Counted from the stretch's first letter, positions 51,355 to 61,024 are shown. The stretch: DNA of 64,000 nucleotides from Micromonospora rifamycinica (GCF_900090265.1 NZ_LT607752.1:4154001-4218000); one strand, 5' to 3'. Numbers and translations are program-made. Notes: generated from the sequence alone by a model not told the origin.

Positions 51355-52110
51355 TCAGCCGGCCGAGAAGACGCCCTGGCGGAGCACCGGCACCACGCTC
51401 GACACCTCACGCTGGACGGCGATCTCGACGTCCCCGGCGAAGCCGCCCTCGATCAGCTCACGGCCGGAGACGCAGCCGCGTACCGCCGCCGGCACGTCGG
51501 GGGTGCTGGCCAGCGCGGCGAGCGCCATCGCGGCCTCCACCGAGAGTCCACCGGGCACATCGGAGAGCGCGTCCAGCACACTGGCCGCACCCAACTGGTC
51601 CTCCACCGAGGGGCGCAGGGTGCCGTCCGGCCATCGTTCACCGGCGGCCACCACCCCCACCGGGGCGTCCGTCGCGCCGTACCCGTGGTGGCGCAGCCAT
51701 CCCCCGACGGCGCGGGCGTTGCGCAGGCACGCCGCGACCACCGGTCGGCCGGTGGCGCTGGCGGCGGCGCTGATCGCCGAGCCGTTCGGCGACGGCAGCA
51801 CCAGGTCGGCGGCGAACGGCGCGCTGCGCAGGGCCGCCGGGGAGAGCGACCACGGATGGTCGGCGTCGGCCTGCCGACGACCCACCGCGGCCACCGCACC
51901 GACCCGCACCGCGTAGTCGGCCGCCTGCTCGCCCCAGGGGAACGGGTGCACCCGCATCCCCCGGGCGACCGCCACCTCCACGGCGGTGGTGAACGAGAGC
52001 ACGTCCACCACCACCAGGACGGCGCAGACCCGGCCTAGTTCCGCCGCCCCGGTCAGCCCCCAGTCGAACCGGGCACCCGATCCGGGCTGGGAATGGACGG
52101 CCGGGGTCAC
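51355..52110 (-). CDS. 2-phosphosulfolactate phosphatase-like (ComB family)
   Basis: A 251-residue ComB-superfamily phosphatase. CAVLVVVDVLSFTTAVEVAVARG, LPSPNGSAISAAA, ACLRNARAVGGWL and ERWPDGTLRPSVEDQLGA are the family signatures. ComB acts in archaeal coenzyme M synthesis; bacterial homologues act on 2-phosphosulfolactate or related compounds, and no other coenzyme M gene is here. The GTG at 52110 lies five bases after the purL stop, so it belongs to the purSQL operon. Confidence 0.85.
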   Translation of the reverse strand: MTPAVHSQPGSGARFDWGLTGAAELGRVCAVLVVVDVLSFTTAVEVAVARGMRVHPFPWGEQAADYAVRVGAVAAVGRRQADADHPWSLSPAALRSAPFAADLVLPSPNGSAISAAASATGRPVVAACLRNARAVGGWLRHHGYGATDAPVGVVAAGERWPDGTLRPSVEDQLGAASVLDALSDVPGGLSVEAAMALAALASTPDVPAAVRGCVSGRELIEGGFAGDVEIAVQREVSSVVPVLRQGVFSAG

Positions 52111-52114
52111 CGCC

Positions 52115-54979
52115 TCAGCGCTGGTCGGGCGTCGGACGCTGTCCGTCGCCGGACCCGGCCGCCGCAGTGTCGTCCGCACCGGCCGCCGGGGTCGACCCGG
52201 CCGCAGGCGCACCGGTGCCGTGCCCGGCGTCCGGCGACGCGGCGTCCGGCGTACCCGCTTCGGGGGTGTCCGCCCCGGCCGGGCCGCCCGACGCCGGTCC
52301 GGCGTCCGGTGCCGGCGCGGGGTGTGCGGTCGTCGGCCCGGGGGCCTCCGGTGCCGGCACGGGGTGTGCGGCGTCCGGGCCGGTGGGCGACGGGGCACCC
52401 GCCACCGCAGCGGCCACCACCTCGCCGGCCGGGTCGTCCGCGTCCGCCGGCTGCTCCCGGTCGGGTACGTCCACCGGCTGCCCGGCGGTGGCCGGCGCGA
52501 TCGTGGTGGTGCCGGTCCGGACCGCCTCCACCTGCACCTGGGCCGCCTCCGGGCCGCCGAAGAGCCGGGGCAGGGTCGCGGTGTGCGCGGCCCGCAGCTC
52601 GTCCAGCCCGATCCGGAACTGGCCGTGCACGTCCAGGGCACCGCCCGCCGGATCGGTCACCCCGATCAGCTCCCACGGCACGCCGTGCTCGGCGCAGAGC
52701 GCGGTGAACGCCTTCTCGTGCCCGCGCGGCACGGTCACCAGCGCCCGGCCGGACGACTCGCTGAACAGGAAGACGAACGGCAACGAACCGTCGGCGAACC
52801 GCTCCGGCACCCCGATCCGGACCCCGACGCCCCGGCGCAGGCTGGACTCCACCAGGCTCTGCGCCAGGCCACCGTCGGACAGGTCGTGGGCGGAGCTGAG
52901 GTGACCCACCCGGGCCGCCGCCGCCATCAGCTCGGCGAGCTGGCGTTCCCGGCCCAGGTCGACCTGGGGCGGCATGCCGCCGAGGTGCTCGTGCGTCACC
53001 CAGGCCCACTCGGAGCCGGACAGCTCGACGTGCGTGTCGCCGAGCAGGTAGACCTGGTCGTGGTCGCCGTTGGCCCGCGGGACGAAGCCCATCGGCACCC
53101 GGTCGGCGACGTTGTCCAGCACACCCAGCACGCCGACCACCGGGGTGGGGTGGATCGCGGCGGCACCGGTCTGGTTGTAGAAGCTGACGTTGCCGCCGGT
53201 CACCGGGATGCCCAGTTCGAGGCAGCCGTCCGCCAGGCCACGGACGGCCTCGGCGAACTGCCACATCACGCCCGGGTCCTCCGGCGAGCCGAAGTTGAGG
53301 CAGTTGGTCACGGCGATCGGCTGCGCGCCGGTCACCGCCACGTTCCGGTACGCCTCGGCGAGCGCCAGCTTCGTCCCCTGGTACGGGTCGAGGCGGGCGT
53401 ACCGGCCGTTGCCGTCGACGGAGAGGGCGACCCCCAGGCCGCTCTGCTCGTCGATCCGGATCACGCCGGAGTCCTCCGGCTGGGCGAGCACGGTGTTGCC
53501 GAGCACGTAGCGGTCGTACTGCTCGGTGACCCAGGTCTTGTCGGCGAGGTTGGGCGAGGCGATCATGCGGAGCAGGGTCTCCCGCAGCGCCTCCGGGTTA
53601 CCCGGCCGGGGCAGCGTCTCGGCCCGGTCGGCCTGGAGCAGGATCAGGTCGGCCGGCTCCCGCATCGGGCGCGCGTAGACCGGACCGTCGTCGACCAGCG
53701 ACCCCGGCGGCACGTCGACCACCACGTGGTCGTTCCAGGTGACCAGCAGCCGGCCCGGCCGCCCGTCGGGCGACGGCGCGGTGACCTCGCCGATCGCGGT
53801 GGCCAGCACCCCCCACTTCTCGGCGGTCTTGAGCACCGCCTCCAGCTTCTCCGGGGTCACCACCAGCAGCATCCGCTCCTGGGACTCGCTGGCCAGGATC
53901 TCGTGCGGCTCCATCGACGGCTCGCGCAGCGGAACCCGCTCCAACCAGACCCGCATCCCGGTGCCGGCGGACGCGGCGGTCTCGGTGAGCGCGCAGGTCA
54001 GGCCCGCGCCGCCGAGGTCCTGGATGCCGACGACCAGCTCGGCGTCGTACAGCTCCAGGCAGGCCTCGATCAGCAGCTTCTCGATGAACGGGTCACCGAC
54101 CTGCACCGACGGGCGGCGCTGCTCGCTGCCCTCGTCGAAGGTGGCGCTGGCCAGCACCGACACGCCGCCGATGCCGTCCCGGCCGGTCTTCGCGCCGAGC
54201 AGCACCACGACGTTGCCGGGGCCGGCGGCGTCCTTCTTCTGCAACCGGTCGACCGGCAGCACCCCGAGGCAGAGCGCGTTGAGCAGCGGGTTGCCCTGGT
54301 AGCACGGGTCGAAGACCAGCTCGCCGCCGATGTTGGGCAGGCCGAGGCAGTTGCCGTAGCCGCCGACACCGGCCACCACCCCGGGCAGCACCCGGGCGGT
54401 GTCCGGGTGGTCGGCCGCGCCGAACCGCAGCGGGTCCATCACCGCGACCGGGCGGGCGCCCATCGCCAGGATGTCCCGGACGATGCCGCCGACGCCGGTC
54501 GCCGCACCCTGGTAGGGCTCGACGAAGCTCGGGTGGTTGTGCGACTCGACCTTGAAGGTGACGGCCAGCGTGTCGGAGACCCGGACCACGCCGGCGTTCT
54601 CCCCGATGCCGGCGAGCAGCCGGTCGCTCGGCGGGGCCTTCTCGCCGAACTGGCGCAGGTGCACCTTGCTGGACTTGTAGGAGCAGTGCTCGCTCCACAT
54701 GATCGAGTACATGGCCAGCTCGGCCTGGGTGGGGCGGCGGCCGAGGATGTGCCGGATCCGGTCGTACTCGTCGTCGCGCAGGCCCAGCTCGGCGTACGGC
54801 TGGAGCTCGTCGCCGGTGGCGGTGGCCCGCTGCACGGTGTCCACGCCGTCGGCCCAGTCGGTGGTCGACGCCGGACCGGTGTGCCGGCCGGCGGTGGCCG
54901 GCGGCGCGACGGCCGCGTGCGGCCCCGCCGGGACGGAGCCCGCGGCGGCCCGTACGGCCGGGTCCTGGTGGGTGGTCAT
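52115..54979 (-). CDS. purL: Phosphoribosylformylglycinamidine synthase subunit PurL, with long C-terminal tail
   Basis: A 954-residue FGAM synthase large subunit (small type, working with PurS and PurQ). MWSEHCSYKSSK, VTFKVESHNHPS and GGVGGYGNCLGLPNIGGE and the late LSSAHDLSDGGLAQSL are diagnostic. The core ends near LDELRAAHTATLPRLFG; about 147 extra Pro/Ala/Thr/Gly/Asp residues follow, whereas relatives of about 750 residues stop here. About 45 residues precede the core. Gene order purS-purQ-purL-comB. Confidence 0.94.
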   Translation of the reverse strand: MTTHQDPAVRAAAGSVPAGPHAAVAPPATAGRHTGPASTTDWADGVDTVQRATATGDELQPYAELGLRDDEYDRIRHILGRRPTQAELAMYSIMWSEHCSYKSSKVHLRQFGEKAPPSDRLLAGIGENAGVVRVSDTLAVTFKVESHNHPSFVEPYQGAATGVGGIVRDILAMGARPVAVMDPLRFGAADHPDTARVLPGVVAGVGGYGNCLGLPNIGGELVFDPCYQGNPLLNALCLGVLPVDRLQKKDAAGPGNVVVLLGAKTGRDGIGGVSVLASATFDEGSEQRRPSVQVGDPFIEKLLIEACLELYDAELVVGIQDLGGAGLTCALTETAASAGTGMRVWLERVPLREPSMEPHEILASESQERMLLVVTPEKLEAVLKTAEKWGVLATAIGEVTAPSPDGRPGRLLVTWNDHVVVDVPPGSLVDDGPVYARPMREPADLILLQADRAETLPRPGNPEALRETLLRMIASPNLADKTWVTEQYDRYVLGNTVLAQPEDSGVIRIDEQSGLGVALSVDGNGRYARLDPYQGTKLALAEAYRNVAVTGAQPIAVTNCLNFGSPEDPGVMWQFAEAVRGLADGCLELGIPVTGGNVSFYNQTGAAAIHPTPVVGVLGVLDNVADRVPMGFVPRANGDHDQVYLLGDTHVELSGSEWAWVTHEHLGGMPPQVDLGRERQLAELMAAAARVGHLSSAHDLSDGGLAQSLVESSLRRGVGVRIGVPERFADGSLPFVFLFSESSGRALVTVPRGHEKAFTALCAEHGVPWELIGVTDPAGGALDVHGQFRIGLDELRAAHTATLPRLFGGPEAAQVQVEAVRTGTTTIAPATAGQPVDVPDREQPADADDPAGEVVAAAVAGAPSPTGPDAAHPVPAPEAPGPTTAHPAPAPDAGPASGGPAGADTPEAGTPDAASPDAGHGTGAPAAGSTPAAGADDTAAAGSGDGQRPTPDQR

Positions 54980-55049
54980 GACCTCTCCTCGCTGCGCTCG
55001 TACCCGCCCCGGGGGCGGTGGAGCCGACCGATGTTCCCGCCGTGCATCG

Positions 55050-55733
55050 TCACGCCGGCGTCCCCACCAGGTGCTTGAGCACTGAGGTGAAGAAGCCGAG
55101 GCCGTCCAGGGAGGGGCCGGTGAGCGCCTCGACCGCGTGCTCCGGGTGGGGCATGATGCCGACCACGTTGCCGGCGGCGTTGGTGATCGCGGCGATGTCC
55201 CGCTGCGAGCCGTTCGGGTTGCCGCCGACGTAGCGGGCGACGACCCGGCCCTCGGCCTCCAGTGCGTCCAGGGTGGCGGTGTCCGCCACGTAGCAGCCCT
55301 CGCCGTTCTTGACCGGGACGAGGATCTCCTGGCCGGGCTGGAAGGTGTTCGTCCAGGCGGTGCCCGCCGACTCGACCCGCAGGTGCTGGTCGCGGTTACG
55401 GAAGTGCAGGTGCTGGTTGCGGGTGAGGGCGCCGGGCAGCAGGTGGGCCTCGCAGAGGATCTGGAAGCCGTTGCAGATGCCGAGCACCGGCAGGCCGCCC
55501 CGGGCGGCGTCGACCAGGGTCTCCATCACCGGAGCGAAGCGGGCGATGGCCCCGCAGCGCAGGTAGTCGCCGTAGGAGAAACCACCCGGGAGCACGACGG
55601 CGTCCACCCCGTGCAGCTCCGGGTCACCGTGCCAGAGCCGGACCGGCTCCGCACCGGCGATCCGCACGGCACGGGCGGCGTCCCCGTCGTCCAGCGAGCC
55701 GGGGAAGGTCACCACTCCGACGCGGGCGGTCAC
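55050..55733 (-). CDS. purQ: Phosphoribosylformylglycinamidine synthase subunit PurQ
   Basis: A 227-residue class I glutamine amidotransferase supplying ammonia to PurL. RVGVVTFPGSLDDGDAARAV opens the domain; VLPGGFSYGDYLRCGAIA, nucleophile Cys in VLGICNGFQIL, and MPHPEHAVE complete the triad. ATG overlaps the purS stop (ATGA). Confidence 0.96.
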   Translation of the reverse strand: MTARVGVVTFPGSLDDGDAARAVRIAGAEPVRLWHGDPELHGVDAVVLPGGFSYGDYLRCGAIARFAPVMETLVDAARGGLPVLGICNGFQILCEAHLLPGALTRNQHLHFRNRDQHLRVESAGTAWTNTFQPGQEILVPVKNGEGCYVADTATLDALEAEGRVVARYVGGNPNGSQRDIAAITNAAGNVVGIMPHPEHAVEALTGPSLDGLGFFTSVLKHLVGTPA

Positions 55734-55990
55734 GAGTGCGCGTCCGCGGTCTCGTCGGCCTCGACCCGGACCGTGAAGTCCTCGATGACGGGGTTGGCGA
55801 GCAGCTTGTCGGCGATCTCCCGGGCCCGGTCCAGGTCCGGTTCGCCGGTGAACTCGATCTCGATCCGCCTGCCGATGCGGACGGAGGCGACGTCACCGAC
55901 GCCGAGCCGCGGCAGCGCGTTTGCGACGGCCTGGCCCTGAGGATCGAGGATCTCGGGCTTGAGCATGACGTCGACGACGACGCGAGGCAC
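55730..55990 (-). CDS. purS: Phosphoribosylformylglycinamidine synthase subunit PurS
   Basis: An 86-residue PurS: VVVDVMLKPEILDPQGQAVANALPRLG, then VRIGRRIEIEF and ADKLLANPVIEDFTV. It bridges PurQ and PurL. GTG at 55990 with an AGGAG site; the first gene of the operon purS-purQ-purL-comB. Confidence 0.95.
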   Translation of the reverse strand: MPRVVVDVMLKPEILDPQGQAVANALPRLGVGDVASVRIGRRIEIEFTGEPDLDRAREIADKLLANPVIEDFTVRVEADETADAHS

Positions 55991-56456
55991 TGGGCACTCC
56001 TGACTGTGTACGCAGTTGGGTGCCGGCCCACTACGGGCGAGCGCAGCCAGCGTACCTGGCAGATTCCGGTCCGGACGCACCGGCCGGGCGCAGTTCAGGC
56101 AGTGATCGACATTACCGTCCACCGGGGCGGTCGACCGAGATCCGTTCGTTGCCGCTCTGATACGGATTTGTTGCCGATCGTCGTCGCGTCGACTCGACAC
56201 AACCCATTTGAGCAGGCAATACGTGGCTCAACGCCAGATTTGGGACCGGTATCCGACAAACGGGGACGAGCGCCCCGCGAGTCATGTCTGTCACAACGAC
56301 CGATCCCGATCACGAGCTTGTGTGTGATCCGGACGACCTCTAACCTCAATCGTCATATGTCGATGTCTGGTCGGCGTTCACGATGGGCCACCCCCGCCCC
56401 GCGCCGGCCACCGCGGCCCGGTGACCCCGGGCTGCCCGACGTGAAGGGAACCCGAC
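55991..56456. other. Intergenic region of lower GC, divergent promoters
   Basis: A 466-bp gap with no convincing gene. The stretch from about 56140 to 56350 is less GC-rich than its surroundings and should hold the purS promoter (left) and that of the secreted protease (right). No purine riboswitch or clear operator was recognised. Confidence 0.5.
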
Positions 56457-57140
56457 ATGCGCCTCCGGTCCACCCTCGCCGTGCTGACCACCGCCCTCGC
56501 CGGTGTCCTGGCCACCGCCTCCGGGGCCACCGCCGCCCCGGCCGGTCCGCAACCGATCATCGGCGGCAGCACCGTCTCCTCCGCCCCCTGGGCCGCCGCC
56601 GTCTTCAGCAACGGGTCGTTCACCTGCTCCGGCAGCGTCATCGCGGCCCAGTGGGTCCTCACCGCCCGGCACTGCGTCAGCGGCACCATGTCCGTCCGGG
56701 TCGGCAGCGTCTACTACGCCTCCGGCGGCACCACCCGTAGCGTCAGCGCCTCCTACACGCGCAACGACCTCGCCCTGCTCCGACTCGCCAGCACCGTCAC
56801 CAACACCCCCGTCAGCCTGGCCAGCAGCAACCCGCCGGTCGGCTCCACCAACACCATCTACGGCTGGGGCATGACCTGCTACAGCGGCTGCGGGGCGTCC
56901 AGCCAGCTCAAGACCGCCTCGGTGCAGGTGACCAGCACCAACGCCACCGACGCGTACGGCGGCCAGGCGATCCGGAGCACCCGGATCAACGGCAACGCCT
57001 GGCGCGGCGACTCGGGCGGCCCGCAGTTCTACAACGGCCGGCAGGTCGGTGTCGCCTCCACCGCCGACGGGTCGAGCATCCAGAACTACGGCAGCGTCGC
57101 GTACAACCGGGCCTGGATCACCTCGACGGCCGGTGTCTGA
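56457..57140 (+). CDS. Secreted trypsin-like serine protease
   Basis: A 227-residue S1 protease. Signal peptide (LAVLTTALAGVLATASGATA) and short pro-part, mature start IIGGSTVSSAPWAAAV, catalytic His in LTARHC, Asp in RNDLALLRL, Ser in GDSGGPQFY. Cys pairs FTCSG/RHC and MTCYSGC fit chymotrypsin-fold disulfides. A secreted degradative enzyme. GAAGGGAA precedes the ATG. Confidence 0.93.
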   Translation: MRLRSTLAVLTTALAGVLATASGATAAPAGPQPIIGGSTVSSAPWAAAVFSNGSFTCSGSVIAAQWVLTARHCVSGTMSVRVGSVYYASGGTTRSVSASYTRNDLALLRLASTVTNTPVSLASSNPPVGSTNTIYGWGMTCYSGCGASSQLKTASVQVTSTNATDAYGGQAIRSTRINGNAWRGDSGGPQFYNGRQVGVASTADGSSIQNYGSVAYNRAWITSTAGV

Positions 57141-57153
57141 CGGTTACCACCGC

Positions 57154-57198
57154 AGGCGGCGCGGATGGCCGGTCGCGTGCCGACCGTCCGCGCCGCCT
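57154..57198 (+). terminator. Terminator of the protease gene
   Basis: A 12-bp stem (57154-57165 with 57187-57198) with an inner CGGTCG/CGACCG stem, followed by ggtttt, the nearest thing to a T tract among the terminators of this window. Confidence 0.8.
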
Positions 57199-57268
57199 GG
57201 TTTTGCAGCATCCGACCAGGTGCGTACGGCACGCTTCGACGCCGTACGGCTACTGACAGCATCGAACC

Positions 57269-57730
57269 GTGCTGGTCGTGACGACGGATCAACTGCCCGG
57301 CTACGAGATCCGCCAGATCCTCGGCGAAGTGGTGTCGTCGATGGCGCGGACCCGTAATCCGTACCGTGAGGGGGTCAAGAACCTGCGCGGTGGCGCGTAC
57401 GACCCGATGGCCCCGGACAACCTCACCCGGTGGCGTACCGACTCGGTGGCCCGGCTCGGCGAGGAGGCCCTGCGCATCGGCGCGAACGCCGTGGTGGGGA
57501 TGCGCTTCGACAGCCGGGACTGCGGCGAGATGTGGATGGAGATCTGCGCCTACGGCACGGCGGTGATCGTGGTGCCCAAGGTCCCCGACGTCATGCCGCA
57601 CGACCAGCCCCTGGTCGCCGCGGAGACCGCCCACGAGCCCGGCTTCGCCGAGGCCCCCGGCGGCATCGCCGAACCGGCGAGCGCCCCCAACCTCTCCTCC
57701 GCCGCCGAAACCCCCACCCGGGACTCCTGA
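57269..57730 (+). CDS. YbjQ/UPF0145 family protein
   Basis: A 153-residue soluble protein. VTTDQLPGYEIRQILGEVVSSMARTRN, then LGEEALRIGANAVVGMRFDS and EICAYGTAV are the signatures of the YbjQ/UPF0145 (DUF74) family, which forms pentamers of unknown role. The C-terminal 45 residues are a low-complexity tail. GTG start. Confidence 0.87.
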   Translation: MLVVTTDQLPGYEIRQILGEVVSSMARTRNPYREGVKNLRGGAYDPMAPDNLTRWRTDSVARLGEEALRIGANAVVGMRFDSRDCGEMWMEICAYGTAVIVVPKVPDVMPHDQPLVAAETAHEPGFAEAPGGIAEPASAPNLSSAAETPTRDS

Positions 57731-57767
57731 CCCGCCCGTCCCTGCCGCCCACCGCCCCTTTTGACCT

Positions 57768-57923
57768 CGGTGATCAAGAGGTTTACGCCAATTCGATCTT
57801 CATTGGTGACGCAAACCTCTTGATCACGGGGGCGAGCCGACGCCCGGCCAGGACTGCGGGGCGTGATCAAGAGGTTTGGGACTGGTTGATCTTCGTTGGT
57901 GACGCAAAGCTCTTGATCACCGG
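57768..57923. repeat. REP-like inverted repeat element, locus 2
   Basis: Two head-to-head pairs of the GTGATCAAGAGGTTT unit: 57768-57792 with 57802-57828 and 57861-57880 with 57896-57923. Both loops contain GATCTTC[AG]TTGG. Same family as 18811-18933. It fills the convergent gap before purB. Confidence 0.85.
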
Positions 57924-57971
57924 GGCAAGGGTGGGCGGGGCGGGCGGGGGAACGCGCGGGGCGGAGGGGGG

Positions 57972-59405
57972 TCAGAGGATGGGGGGTGGGGAGTAGGTGG
58001 CGGCTTCGGGGTGGGCGGTGACGACCGTGGTGATGCGGCGGGTGATCGCGTCCACCTGGGCCTGGGCGGCACCGGTGAAGGTGGCGGGGTCGGCGACCAG
58101 GGTGTCGATCTCGCTGCGGGTGAGGCCGAGGCGCGAGTCGGCGGCCAACCGGTCGAACAGGTCGTTGTCGGGAGCGCCCTTCTCCCGCATCGCAAGGGCC
58201 ACCGCGACCGCGTGCTCCTTGATCACCTCGTGGGCGGCCTCCCGGCCGACGCCCCGGCGCACCGCCGCCACCAGGATCCTGGTGGTGGCCAGGAAGGGCA
58301 GGAAGCGCTCCAGCTCCCGGCTGATCACCGCCGGATACGCCCCGAACTCGTCGAGCACGGTGAGGAAGGTCTGGAACAGCCCGTCGGCGGCGAAGAAGGC
58401 GTCCGGCAGGGCCACCCGGCGGACCACCGAGCAGGAGACGTCCCCCTCGTTCCACTGGTCGCCGGCCAGCTCGCCGACCATCGACAGGTACCCCCGGATG
58501 ATCACCGCGAAGCCGTTCACCCGCTCCGACGACCGGGTGTTCATCTTGTGCGGCATCGCGCTGGAGCCGACCTGGCCCGGCTTGAAGCCCTCGGTGGCCA
58601 GCTCCTGACCGACCATCAGCCGGATCGTGGTGGCCAGCGACGACGGCGCGGCGGCCACCTGCGCGAGCGCGGAGAGCACGTCGAAGTCCAGCGAGCGCGG
58701 GTAGACCTGCCCCACGCTGTCCAGCACCCGGGCGAACCCGAGGTGACCGGCGACCCGACGCTCCAGCTCGGCGACCTTCTCCGCGTCGCCGTCGAAGAGG
58801 TCGAGCTGGTCGGCGGCGGTGCCCACTGGACCCTTGATGCCGCGCAGCGGGTAGCGGCCGATCAGGTCTTCCAGCCGCTCGTACGCGATCAGCAGCTCCT
58901 CGGCCGCCGAGGCGAAGCGCTTGCCCAGCGTGGTGGCCTGCGCGGCGACGTTGTGCGAACGGCCGGTCAGCACCAGGCCGGAGTGCTCGTGGGCGAGCCA
59001 GGCCAGCCGGGCCAGCGCGGCGACCACCCGGTCCCGGATCAGCTCCAGCGAGGCGCGCACCTGGAGCTGCTCGACGTTCTCGGTGAGGTCGCGGGAGGTC
59101 ATCCCCTTGTGCACGTGCTCGTGCCCGGCGAGCGCGCTGAACTCCTCGATCCGGGCCTTCACGTCGTGCCGGGTGACCCGCTCCCGCTCGGCGATCGACG
59201 CCAGGTCGACCTGGTCGACCACCCGCTCGTACGCCTCGACCACGCCGTCGGGGACCGCCACGCCGAGGTCCCGCTGGGCGCGGAGCACGGCGAGCCAGAG
59301 CCGCCGCTCCATCCGGACCTTCTCCTCCGGGGACCAGAGGGCGACCAGTTCGGGTGAGGCGTACCGGTGGGCGAGCACGTTCGGGATCGTCGTCACGTAC
59401 CTCAT
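57972..59405 (-). CDS. purB: Adenylosuccinate lyase (PurB)
   Basis: A 477-residue fumarase-superfamily lyase acting twice in purine synthesis. NVLAHRYASPELVALWSPEEKV starts it, HEHVHKGMTSRDLTE and the signature GQVGSSAMPHKMNTRSSER (catalytic Ser loop) are intact. Isolated from the purL cluster by about 1.8 kb. ATG at 59405; terminator-like REP elements follow the stop. Confidence 0.95.
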   Translation of the reverse strand: MRYVTTIPNVLAHRYASPELVALWSPEEKVRMERRLWLAVLRAQRDLGVAVPDGVVEAYERVVDQVDLASIAERERVTRHDVKARIEEFSALAGHEHVHKGMTSRDLTENVEQLQVRASLELIRDRVVAALARLAWLAHEHSGLVLTGRSHNVAAQATTLGKRFASAAEELLIAYERLEDLIGRYPLRGIKGPVGTAADQLDLFDGDAEKVAELERRVAGHLGFARVLDSVGQVYPRSLDFDVLSALAQVAAAPSSLATTIRLMVGQELATEGFKPGQVGSSAMPHKMNTRSSERVNGFAVIIRGYLSMVGELAGDQWNEGDVSCSVVRRVALPDAFFAADGLFQTFLTVLDEFGAYPAVISRELERFLPFLATTRILVAAVRRGVGREAAHEVIKEHAVAVALAMREKGAPDNDLFDRLAADSRLGLTRSEIDTLVADPATFTGAAQAQVDAITRRITTVVTAHPEAATYSPPPIL

Positions 59406-59520
59406 TCTCGCCTACCCGACGACCGCCGCCCTGGTCGGGCCGACCAGGGGCCGGGCGGCGGGCCCTGCGACAGCGGCCGGTGGGGGGCCAGCCGGACCGC
59501 GCGGGCCACGCAGTCCGGCG

Positions 59521-60126
59521 TCAGACCTTCGGGATGTCGTGCACCGGCGCGGTGACCACGAGGGTCCTCGTCTGCTTGCCGTGCGCGTTGCGCGCCGTCA
59601 ACGTGTACGTGTGCCGCTGGGTGTCACCCTCGCCACCCGAGCACGGGAAGGTGAGCTCCTCACTGCCGGTCGACGGGTAGTCGTCGCGGTAGACGCCGGG
59701 GCCGTCGACCGACAGGGCCACCGAGGTCGCGTTGCCGACCTTCCACTCCATCCGTACCCCAGTGCCGGGGATCGGGTTGACGGTGGTGCCGGCCGGGCAG
59801 CTCGGCTTGCGGGTGACCCGGAAGGAGCTGATGGTGGGGCCGCTCGCCGTCGTACCGGACGGGACGCCGCCGGTGTCCCCGCCACCGCCGGCCGTGGGGC
59901 TGCCGGTGGGGTCGGCCTCCTGGATCCCCACGCCCGGGGCGCCGCCGTCGGTGACCGTGCCGGTGTCGCCGGAGCCGCTCCTCGCGTGGCCCGACCCCGC
60001 CGGACCGCCAGCCGTCCCGACCGCCGGAGGCCCCTCGACATCCCTCGTGGTGGGGGCACAACCGCCGGCCGCGAGCACGCCGGCAAAAGCAACGGCAGCG
60101 GTACGCAGCAGGGCACGACCAGGCAT
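59521..60126 (-). CDS. Lipoprotein with Ig-like C-terminal domain
   Basis: A 201-residue predicted lipoprotein. The signal ends VLAAGGC (Cys near residue 23). A Gly/Thr/Ser-rich linker of about 75 residues precedes a beta-rich domain (ISSFRVTRKPSCPAGTTVNPIPGTGVRMEWKV to YTLTARNAHGKQTRTLVV) resembling PKD/Ig-like folds. Function unknown. Confidence 0.75.
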   Translation of the reverse strand: MPGRALLRTAAVAFAGVLAAGGCAPTTRDVEGPPAVGTAGGPAGSGHARSGSGDTGTVTDGGAPGVGIQEADPTGSPTAGGGGDTGGVPSGTTASGPTISSFRVTRKPSCPAGTTVNPIPGTGVRMEWKVGNATSVALSVDGPGVYRDDYPSTGSEELTFPCSGGEGDTQRHTYTLTARNAHGKQTRTLVVTAPVHDIPKV

Positions 60127-60291
60127 GACGCTCCTCCACGGGGCACCGCCACCAGGACGCCGGGCGGGCTGACACCACGGTACGGAGCCCCGGCAACACC
60201 GCCCTGAGCTGCGCGAGCGCCGAGTGTCCGACCACAGTGGTCAGCAGATGCACGGGCCCTGCGCAGGTACCCCGGCGGGTATCGAGGACCG

Positions 60292-61005
60292 TCAGATACG
60301 GAACCCGTAACGAAGCTCGTGCAGATGACTGCCCTTGATCAGCACCGACACCTCGACAGGCTGTTTCGTCGCGGTGAGAACCACCCGCAGCTGGCGCAGC
60401 ACAGGCACGTACGGCGGCAGCGCCAGCCTCTCCACCTCCTCGGAGGTCGGCATCCGGGCCGACACGTGATCGACCACCTCGTACTCCGGATGGCCGAGGT
60501 CCGCCAGGACCCGGGCGGCTCCACCGCTGATCTTGCGGCGTTCGGCGAGTTCGGTGCCCCGAGCCATCGAGGCCGGATAGTACGACCAGCACAACTCCGT
60601 CGGCTCCCCGCCGTGCAGCATCAGCCGCTGTCGGAGCACCACCGTGTCGTCGCTGCCCAGAGCCAGTAGCCGCGCCACCTCCGGGGAGGGCTCCACCTCC
60701 TCGACGGCGAGCAGGCGATAGCTGACCCCGTTCGGCTGCGGCGCGAGATAAGCCGAAGCCTCCATGACAAGGGCCTGGCGGTCGCGGACGTAGACACCTC
60801 TGCCCATCTCACTGCGCACCGATCCCTCCGCCTTCAATGCGGCAAGCGCCCGTTGAACAGTTGCCGTGGCAGCGGCATACCGCGTCGTCAAGGTAGGGAT
60901 CGACGGCAGTTGAGAGCCGGCAGGCAGATCGCCAGACATGATGCGGGCCCGCAGGTCGGCCGCGATCTGCTCATGCCGAGGACGGTCGTCGCCTGTGCTG
61001 GCCAT
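60292..61005 (-). CDS. GntR-family regulator with UTRA domain
   Basis: A 237-residue HutC-type regulator. N-terminal winged helix (RHEQIAADLRARIMSGDLPAGSQLPSIPTLTTRYAAATATVQRALAALKAEG, ending in the GRGVYVR wing) and a C-terminal UTRA ligand domain (LRQRLMLHGGEPTELCWSYYPASMARGTELAE). The ligand is unknown. It lies 20 bases downstream of a UTRA-only paralogue on the same strand. Confidence 0.87.
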   Translation of the reverse strand: MASTGDDRPRHEQIAADLRARIMSGDLPAGSQLPSIPTLTTRYAAATATVQRALAALKAEGSVRSEMGRGVYVRDRQALVMEASAYLAPQPNGVSYRLLAVEEVEPSPEVARLLALGSDDTVVLRQRLMLHGGEPTELCWSYYPASMARGTELAERRKISGGAARVLADLGHPEYEVVDHVSARMPTSEEVERLALPPYVPVLRQLRVVLTATKQPVEVSVLIKGSHLHELRYGFRI

Positions 61006-61024
61006 GTGCCGCTCCCTCGATCCG

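Noticed and set aside
55991..56456. Purine riboswitch upstream of purS
   Set aside because: No conserved purine or PreQ aptamer core was recognised and the nearby base composition shift alone is not evidence.
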